14,302 bases of DNA from Haplosporangium gracile (Eukaryota > Mortierellomycota > Mortierellomycetes > Mortierellales > Mortierellaceae). The translations under genes were made by a program, and so were the position numbers. Under the pieces are notes generated by a model. It did not search any database, was not told where the DNA came from, and saw only the letters and a list, made by a program, of their open reading frames with translations. Positions 7,364 to 14,302 of this stretch are shown here, in pieces; the stretch's first letter is position 1, and each line of letters starts with the position of its first letter. The stretch lies in assembly GCA_015499985.1 (NCBI GenBank), contig JAAAUF010000612.1:4331-18632 (forward strand), in the 5' to 3' direction.

Positions 7364-7925
7364 GCTTTTCTTTTGTTGCTCCTTTTTAGTACACGCTAAT
7401 TTCCTTTCATTTTTTTTCTTTTATTTCCAAAACCTCTCTCTTGTATGAACAGCTTGCCAGTTCACAGACTCTTGTCTTTTTTGTGAACTTTTCACAAAAC
7501 ACATCATTGTACCATATTATCATAGTGTCACAGTAAAAAAAGCATATTTGTCTTTTAGGATGTTTTTGTCCAACCCACCCTACAACTGCGCGTCATCGTG
7601 CTTTCTTTGTTCCTGTTGTTTGGTTGTCTATACCTGAAGCCAAGAATGTTCTTTGCAAAGACCTTTTTTTTTCTTTTAAAAAACACTCAAGCATCCTGGT
7701 TTTAAAGGCTAGAAACGTTATGTAATTGCAACAACATGTGTGCATTCTCTCATACAAAGCCGTACTCTTTGTACTGATTGGCATACTACGACAATGACGG
7801 CACGAAATAATTTCATAATTTACGCCACCAATTTTCTACCCCTTTTGTCGCGTTCCCTGAATGACTATGTCAGGCACGCACACGCTCTGGACCCTTTGAT
7901 GCCTGCGGAGGGGGATGGAGATCCC
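7364..7925. other. 3' region of the homeodomain gene; intergenic
   Basis: T-rich sequence after the stop, with no canonical AATAAA but several A/T-rich elements (around 7535-7545 and 7803-7820) that could serve 3' end formation. It contains a strong hairpin (7479-7499) and a 12-bp palindrome TCTTTGCAAAGA (7650-7661). No gene or RNA gene is visible. Confidence 0.5.
7479..7499 (+). repeat. Hairpin TTTTGTGAA-CTT-TTCACAAAA in 3' region
   Basis: A perfect 9-bp inverted repeat with a three-base loop, about 115 nt after the homeodomain stop codon and so probably inside its 3' untranslated region. It could be an RNA stem-loop affecting stability or 3' processing. Confidence 0.7.
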
Positions 7926-7930
7926 GGGCA

Positions 7931-7937
7931 TATTTAA
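7931..7937 (+). promoter_or_regulatory. TATA-like element (TATTTAA) of the pseudokinase-like gene
   Basis: CATATTTAAGG lies about 200 nt above the ATG at 8138, flanked by GC-rich CCCGGG and GGCGCGCC. It is followed by a CT-rich tract and then a CAA/CCA-rich leader with few G residues, the usual order of a fungal TATA promoter and leader. The start codon context is good (AACCATGG). Confidence 0.5.
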
Positions 7938-8137
7938 GGCGCGCCCTTTTATGCACGACGATGTTGTCCTGTCCCTCTTTTATGTATTCTCTTCCATTCT
8001 ACCGAACTATCACACTTTTTTTTTTCTTTTACTCTCATCTCCGTCTCTAAAGCAACAACAATCACAACCAACCGCCATACCCAAAACCAACAACCACAAA
8101 CTACCAACTGCAAAAAACGCCCACTTACCTTTCAACC

Positions 8138-11100
8138 ATGGACACGCATCGAGATAATCCCTCTCGGCACCCCACTGCCGCTCTCTTTGCATCTCTTGGT
8201 AACCCACCTACTACACCCCTCCCTCCGCTTCCTCCCCTTATTCCCTTTATTCCTCAATCTCCGGTCTCACAGCCATCGCCAACTTCTGAACTGGTTGATA
8301 CTCAGACTCACCGTTACCTGCGAGAGGAAGTAACCCCGTTGTTCAGAACGTGGGAGCCCACTCCTGAGAACATCTCAGAGCTTCTACGCTGTTCAAACGT
8401 TCGCTTTCCTCAGTCCGACGACGTCCCTTCTGACGACGGCATTCAGCAACCTTCGTCGTCCACATCGTCGGAATTTTCGACTCTGCCTCAAAGCAAGCGG
8501 CAGAGCCACCTCCAGGCCAGCTTGACAGTACCAACTTTTGCCTCCGCCGCTATCACCGGTCCTTGTTCCTTGACCTCGCAGCTTTCAGCTCCTACCGAAC
8601 AGACTGAAGCAAACAAAAGTAAGTCTTCCTTCTTCAAGTTAGTCCAGCCGATCCCGCCTCAGTCCCGCACTTTCTTCAAGAACGTCCCCTTCCTCCACCG
8701 GCTGAGTTACGCTGGCTCTGTCGATCTCTGTGGCAGCAGTAGCGGAAACAGCTCGCCGCGTACAAAAACAACTGTCGATCCCTTTGACAGCGACCGCGAC
8801 GTCCTTTCCAAGGTCTATATTCTTACAACCTCCGCTCACGGCGCCGCCAACCTGGCCCATCTTTCAGGCCAGCAGCAACAGCAACAGCAACAGCAGCAGT
8901 TGCCTCCCAAGTACTTGTTGAAAGTGTTCCCTGACAAGACGCCCTTTAAGCACGCTGCGACTCGAGCAGATCCCATAAACAGCTACGACAAGTCGTCGTC
9001 GTCCTCTCAGGCCGTCCTTAAGACGATTATTCAGGATGCTATTGAGCATGAACTAGGTGCTATTGAGTGGGCCCAGAAGTTCTTGTAAGAGCTGCTACTT
9101 TTTTGTTTTATTTTCATCAGTCTCCTTGTGGCCTGCCCGCCTTGCCATTCAATCTATCGCTACTGTGTGCCTTATCTTTGTCTCCTCTTCATGTGAAAGA
9201 TAATTGTAAATCAAAGAGAAGCCTTTTATCTTTGATTTTTAGTTTCGACTGACCGCTGTTCCTTTTGTCTCTGTGTTCGTTGTCGTATTTTCTGGTGGTG
9301 GCGGTATAGGCGCCGCACAAACACGCCTAACGTACTGGGATACTCACTCCCTTTTGACTGCCCAACTCAGCTGCCCGGAGGTAACGGTGAGGGTGAAGGC
9401 GCGGAGATAACTGGTGTTGAAAGGTACGGAATACTCGGATTCATTCTGATGGAGTTTCCGGCGGAAGGGATTCTTTACCAGGGTCCATTGGAAGAGTTCC
9501 AAAGCAAGGAGACTCAAGGGGTTGAAGTGGGCGAAGGATTTGCTGAGGTAAACCTATAACTATCTTTCTCTCTCTTTCTTTCTCTTTCTTCGTTTTCTTT
9601 TCATGTCTGGTTGCGTCTATTATCATTTGTTTTTTGTGTTTGTGAGAGTAGTCTGAACTTTAAGCTTTTTTTTTTTTTTTTTTTTTGGCGTGGAAGAGGA
9701 TCTATTGTCACGATCATCATCACTTATGCTCATCGTTTGTTTATTCGCTTACAATTTTGGTATAATGCGCGCTTTTTTTTTCTCTCTTCGCAGATCTTGT
9801 ATGAAATGCGCTCGGCCTCCTGCAGTACACGAGTTGCAGGATTCTCGATCCATCGCAGGATACCTGCAGACGATGGGTCCTCAAAGGTCGTCGATAGGGT
9901 GTCCAAACCGTACAACCGCTTTGGTAACGTATCCTCATCATCTTTTATGCCACTCCTTCTACAATTGCCACCAATGAGGCAGAGTGTTCGGAATGATGTT
10001 GGTATTGGAGCGATTGGAATGATTCTTGTTATTAACGCCACCAAATTTTTGGATATGGTTCATGATCCCTTTTTTTTTTCTTTCAGACCTCATTGTGGAT
10101 GAGCTTCGTAGGAAAGACGCCGAGAGAGTTATTGAGAAACTCTCCCTCAACCTCTTGGACACAGCCACCGTCCAGCCCCCATCCACACCTTCGTTTACCG
10201 ATTCAGGCACCAGAGAAACATTCCAGCACAAGTCCGACCACAACGACACCAACAAGTGTCAAGCCGACAGCGGTGGAGCCGACGCCGCCGATGATGCTCC
10301 CTACTCGAACTCAACTATGACCTCTCAGAGCTCTAGCAGTGCTTCTTCTTTCTCGGCGCCTGCTTCGGCTCTGAGTCAACCCTCCTTGGCTTCAGTCAAG
10401 GATCCAAAACGTTTGAGTTTATTGATGCATGTGCATAAGAAAACCATCGAGCGCAAAATGAGTGCTGGCGAGATTCCAGAGACTCCCCTGTACATGCCTT
10501 CCTTGGCTCCCCCATCTGTACCTGTCGGTACAACAACCACTGTTCCCACTGTCGCCACCACAGCCACCGCCGATAATAGTCAAGCTAACATCGTTGATTT
10601 AGAAGTCGATAGACCAGTTCCTCCTCGCCAGATTGACGCTACGCGACAAGAAACCCCTCAAGATGACCTCCTGCAAACAATCGCAAAGCGACTGGTCAAA
10701 ACCTCGCCCCCACCGTCCGACGCCCTCGAAGCCTGCCGGCGCATGTCTCAATCCGAAAAGCACCATCACCCTCAATCAACTGCGTCTGCGAGTCTCGCAA
10801 GTCTCGAAATGCTGGCCGCCGGAACTATGCGCCGAGTGATGGAATCCAAGAAGCCAAAGCTGTCTATCCGACCGTCGTCGACAATCTCTGTGGCGGGGTG
10901 TCTCCGAATAGCGCCCTATACCAGGTCTCCCTTGAAGGCTTCGCCTCCTAAGACCTGGCCTGATGTTCGTTTTCCTTCAAAGGCGACTGTTGTTCGTCGT
11001 CAACCGGTGACCAGACGCGTTAGTTGCTGTTTTGATGCTGATGCTTCTGTCTATTGTAGTTCGCGTGCTCAAGAAAGATATGTGGATGGTCGAGGTGAGG

Positions 11101-14100
11101 TTAGTCGTCTGGTCACCAAGATCTCTGGTGATCTCGCTTTTGCCTCGTTGGACCCGCTTACAACGTCGACCGAGACAAAGAATCTTTCTTGGCCCAAGAA
11201 CTTTATCGAACCCGCCAATTTTAAGGACGGCAAGCCGGTCTACAATTCTGTCGCCGACTACGAATACGCCCGTCTCGTCAACGCCCTCGTGGCCCTCGAA
11301 CGCCTCGACTCGACCCCCGGATCCACGAACCGGTTTCCAAAAGAGCTCATCACCCTCCTCCCACGCATTCTCCGACTAGTCCACCAGAAGGACATTCTAT
11401 TCTCCCACACCCCTAGAATGAGCCAAAAGCGTAGTGGTGACCGTGGCAAGCAATCTCCGATCGCGATCACTAACGCTGCCACCCAGGCAGCTATCTTCAC
11501 TCCCCCTAGTCCTCCAGGGTTATTCGAAGGGATCGAGTCGGTGTTCACGCATGGTCAACTGGCAGCTCAAGGCTCATTGGTGACTGACCGTCGACGGCGT
11601 GATGTAGTGGCGGTGGCTAATTTCCAGAAGGCTGGGTTTTTGCCGCCCTACGAAGAGGATATGCGGGGTTTGTTTGTGAAAAAGGTGTACAGCTCCTTTT
11701 GGAATGTGTCTACTGCCAGTGGTGACAATACCCTAGAGTATGAAGGTGGTAGAGGAGGAGGAGTTGAGAAGGGACAGGCCGGAAGAGAAGGCAAGGCCCA
11801 GAGCAGGATGCAAAAGACTGCTAGTAAGGTCTGGCCCTTCAAGCGGTCCAGCAAACTATCGACGTTCACCACCACCTCGTCCCCTGACACCATACCTCTA
11901 AAACCATTTGACGAAGTGGACGAAGGGGACAACGAATATAATGTGCATGTGCCAGCACAGCTCACGATGCCGGCAAGGTCGATCTCAATCCACGGCAAGC
12001 ACCCAGTCCCGTACCCATTGCTCAACCACGCCATCGAAGATGGGTCCTCCTGTGGGAACCGATACATGGTCCTAGTCGAAGCCAGTTCACCCATGTTGTC
12101 AACATCGACCTCGCCATCTCTGGCGTCTTCCTTGTCGACCGATTCGCTCGCTACCGACTCGTCGCTTGCACATGGTCTGGAAGCTTCTAAACGGTTCTCT
12201 GTTGCGTCGCCTGGTTTGGCTCTGTGTCAAACTGCTCCTGCACCACCAGTAGCTACTTCAGCCTCAGACACATTGGCAGAGGAGGCTGTCGTGGAAAGTA
12301 ATGGCAGCTTTAGGCGCATGAAGAGTCAATTCAAGGCTCGGTTCGTGTCAAAGTTCCAAAAGAACAAGGACAGGAACAAGAACATGCACGACAATGACAA
12401 CGATGACGATGATGAGAAAGATCCCGGATGGGTGATGATCGAAGAACTGATTCAAGATCCTGCCGTCTCGGATGACTTGTTCCCCCTGTCATCCATCACT
12501 GACGCAGCCACAGCAACCACAGCTACAAAAGCAATAGAATCAGGCCCTCCCGCACTTGAATGTTTCCCGTCGTCTTCGTCGGCATCCGCATTATTACCAA
12601 GCCCACCACCACAACGACCTCTCATGGCCGAACTCCCGACTTTTCATACCGCCCCATCCTCACTCTCACTGTCCCTATCCATTCCCAGATCTGGCAACTC
12701 GGCGCGCTCGACAACCTCTCAGGGGACACTTTTGCCCGAGGAGCCCAAGATCTGCAAAATTGGATGGGGTCACTTCTTGAAGACGTACTGTGCTCTCGAG
12801 ACCAAGGCCCTTAAAGCTGCTGCGGCAGCAGCAGCAGCAGCATCTGACGGTGCCAATATCAACGACCACACTTACACCGGTGCATCCAACCAGAACGCTA
12901 CTATCAACTCACCACCCCCCTCCACCTGTCTAACTCCAATCTCATTCGCCTTCTCGACCATAAAATTCAAGGAATCGACATATTTCCACAACCATCAACT
13001 ACGCTCCCTCACCGACACCATCAACAACCGTTCAAACTCCATGCTCGCCCTCGAGTCCCTCATCAGTCTTTCCAAAACCCTTCAGAACCTGGTGGTGGCT
13101 CTAGAGGCGGGCGGGATTGTCTTGACCCCCGAACAACTGTTGATGGTGATTTCTGGGCGACAGCAGGAGTGGCAAAGGAATGAGGATAAGAGGTTGGCGC
13201 AGATTGAAAATGATAAGGAACATGCGAGGGAGTTACGGATTCAGGCTGGCGAGCGCCAGGAGAGGGAGCAAGAGGAGAAAATGGCAGAGTTTGAGCGACA
13301 GAAGCAGCAGTTGGAGCAACAGGAGCAAGAGCAGAAGAAGCAGTTGGAAGAAAAGCAGCAGCAGGGACAGCAGGGACAGCAGAAAGGGAAACAACAATGG
13401 CGGCAGGATGACGAGATCAGGGGGATTCCTCCAGAAGTCCCGCCCAAGGGCGACCCACCCCCCGTGCCTCCAAAGGATAACAATACCGTGCTTTCCTCCT
13501 CTTGCGCCGATACCGATACTGACACCGGTGCCGGAGTGGGTTCCGCCGCCCAGGCGGGCCTATTTCAGAGCAAGAGCCCTCGCTTTAGCATGCTCAAAGC
13601 CCCGTCGTTCCTTTCGAAACAAAGAAGCGTCGCCGAGTCAGCATTAACAACTCCCGCAGCATTAGTAGCACGTCGGATCTCGCACCTGTTTGGAATATCA
13701 CCCCAGTCCCAGTCTTCTTTGTCGACATCATCGTCCGTCTCAGAAGGACCCACAGCCTGCACTGGGTCAGCGTACCATTACCATGGAAGAACACCAGAAT
13801 ACTTTATTCGGAGTCCCGATGATGACATTCTGTACTCGGCCCCAGGACTCCAACGCGACCCACTCTCCTCAGAACTCCCCGACCACATTCAGCACTCCTC
13901 CACCGTCACCACCACAGGTTCAACCTTCGTGAGTGGCACCAGTCCATTTGATTCGACGGTGGTTTACGATACAGACCTCCATCACAGACTCGGTACAATG
14001 ATTGCGCCCTCGTTACCCGCCTACGGGATCCGATTGACGAATCCGGATGGGACCAAGACGCTGGCCCAAGTCGAGGCAGAGAGAATTGAGCGGGAGATGC

Positions 14101-14270
14101 AAACCTTCTGGCGCGAACTTGAGGCGCTCTGCGAGCACGAGGGTCAAACAAGCTGGCGTGCACCTCCGGGGATCGCCCTGTTGTCGATTGCAGAGTTGGA
14201 GAAACAGCTTAAGGATGTTGAGCGGTATGTGACAGAGACGAAGCAGGGACGCCGTTCTCGTCTTCTTTAG
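8138..14270 (+). CDS. Four-exon gene: degenerate protein-kinase (pseudokinase) domain fused to a coiled-coil, SH3-ligand scaffold
   Basis: Exons 8138-9084, 9310-9547, 9794-9923 and 10087-14270 total 5499 nt, giving 1832 residues plus stop. All three joins keep frame (phases 2, 0, 1). Residues 1-220: Pro/Ser-rich. Residues 221-440 carry kinase-like landmarks in order: a glycine-loop-like segment (SAHGAANL, about 232-239), Q10 (245-254), YLLKVF with a VAIK-type Lys 262, a helix-C-like segment with Glu 303/305/310, a hinge-like ILMEFPAEGIL (361-371), EILYEM (395-400), then IHRRI (414-418) where IHRDI is expected and KVVDRVSK (426-433) where a K-x-x-DFG segment is expected. The catalytic Asp and DFG are absent and most of the C-lobe is missing, so it is probably inactive. 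Further on: PVPPR (615-619), an ordered block (about 780-880), Ala9 (1349-1357), a Glu/Gln-rich coiled coil (about 1463-1543), two PPxVPPK motifs (1553-1568) and a C-terminal helical segment. The splice model is firm; the kinase reading is moderate. I recognise no named family. Confidence 0.8.
8870..8899 (+). repeat. CAG/CAA repeat encoding Gln10
   Basis: Ten mixed CAG/CAA codons give Gln 245-254, inserted between the glycine-loop-like strand and the lysine-bearing strand of the kinase-like region, where a surface turn would be expected. Confidence 0.85.
9085..9309 (+). other. Intron 1 of the pseudokinase-like gene (225 nt)
   Basis: Donor TT|GTAAGA at 9085, branch-like CTGAC at 9249-9253, acceptor GGTATAG ending at 9309. 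It contains an immediate in-frame TAA (9086-9088). The competing AG at 9242 would put exon 2 out of frame; 9309 keeps it. Confidence 0.85.
9548..9793 (+). other. Intron 2 of the pseudokinase-like gene (246 nt)
   Basis: Donor GAG|GTAAAC at 9548, branch-like CTTAC at 9748-9752, and a strong polypyrimidine acceptor TTTTCTCTCTTCGCAG ending at 9793. It holds a T21 run at 9666-9686, distant from the acceptor. Phase 0. Confidence 0.85.
9924..10086 (+). other. Intron 3 of the pseudokinase-like gene (163 nt)
   Basis: Donor TTTG|GTAACG at 9924, a TTAAC branch-like motif near 10031, and acceptor TTTTTTCTTTCAG ending at 10086. The first 55 or so codons of the intron are open in the upstream frame; retention would shift the frame and stop at 10100-10102, giving a product cut just after the kinase-like part. 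Confidence 0.82.
13158..13400 (+). other. Coiled-coil-coding segment
   Basis: Encodes about residues 1463-1543 of the pseudokinase-like protein, very rich in Glu, Gln, Lys and Arg (QEREQEEKMAEFERQKQQLE) with spaced Leu/Ile/Met. This is typical of a long helical coiled coil or single alpha-helix. It is followed directly by the two PPxVPPK motifs, so it may act as a dimerising arm presenting SH3 ligands. Confidence 0.75.
13428..13475 (+). other. Tandem SH3-ligand motifs PPEVPPK and PPPVPPK
   Basis: Residues 1553-1559 and 1562-1568 of the pseudokinase-like protein match the class II SH3 ligand pattern PxxPx(K/R), separated by only two residues. A similar PVPPR occurs at 615-619. Binding is inferred from the pattern. 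Confidence 0.65.
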
Positions 14271-14302
14271 GAGAGTAATTAGAGGAGTTTGTCCACCTTT
14301 GT

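Noticed and set aside
7650..7661. 12-bp palindrome TCTTTGCAAAGA
   Set aside because: Palindromes of this size are expected several times per window by chance and nothing else marks the site.
9086..9088. TAA as a true stop of a 316-residue protein
   Set aside because: It is embedded in a GTAAGA donor, and exon 2 continues the same kinase-like reading in frame.
10026..10086. ATG at 10026 as the start of a separate 1414-residue protein
   Set aside because: This ATG lies inside intron 3. The acceptor at 10086 restores the frame from exon 3, and the sequence before it is intronic in character (poly-T, TTTCAG).
1..14302. Transposons, CRISPR arrays, tRNA or rRNA genes
   Set aside because: I looked for transposase or reverse-transcriptase motifs, long terminal or inverted repeats, regularly spaced repeats and tRNA B-box sequences on both strands by eye and found none.

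Overview
This window looks like nuclear DNA of a filamentous fungus. I favour an early-diverging lineage of the Mortierella/Mucoromycota type, but that is inferred from style only. The evidence is three long protein-coding genes with Ser/Thr/Pro/Gln-rich proteins, short spliceosomal introns (GT..AG, 160-250 nt, with CTGAC/CTTAC-like branch sites), pyrimidine-rich leaders, long homopolymer tracts and CAA/CAG/GAC microsatellites. I see no bacterial operon structure, tRNA, rRNA, transposon or CRISPR array.

Layout. Positions 1-17 are a G homopolymer. Positions 73-1062 (minus strand) encode a 329-residue single-pass membrane protein with a Ser/Thr/Gly-rich outer part and a Tyr/Pro-rich tail. Positions 1063-4333 are a long, gene-poor, low-complexity intergenic region between divergent genes. 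It holds A/T homopolymers, a strong homopyrimidine tract, a CAA/GAC microsatellite, a possible upstream ORF and a probable 5'-leader intron. Positions 4334-7363 (plus) encode a 1009-residue homeodomain transcription factor. Positions 7364-8137 are its 3' region and the promoter of the next gene. Positions 8138-14270 (plus) form one four-exon gene of 1832 codons. Its N-terminal third reads as a highly degraded protein-kinase fold, and the rest is a large low-complexity scaffold with coiled coils and SH3-ligand-like motifs. The window ends 32 nt after its stop.

The most interesting object is the four-exon gene. Read exon by exon, only disconnected fragments appear. Once three introns are removed (9085-9309, 9548-9793, 9924-10086) the frame closes exactly and kinase landmarks line up in order, with HRR where HRD should be and DRV where DFG should be. 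That suggests a catalytically dead pseudokinase fused to a signalling scaffold.

The three genes could all belong to signalling and transcription control (a membrane protein, a pseudokinase scaffold, a homeodomain factor). Nothing in the sequence shows that they work together; they are neighbours, not an operon.
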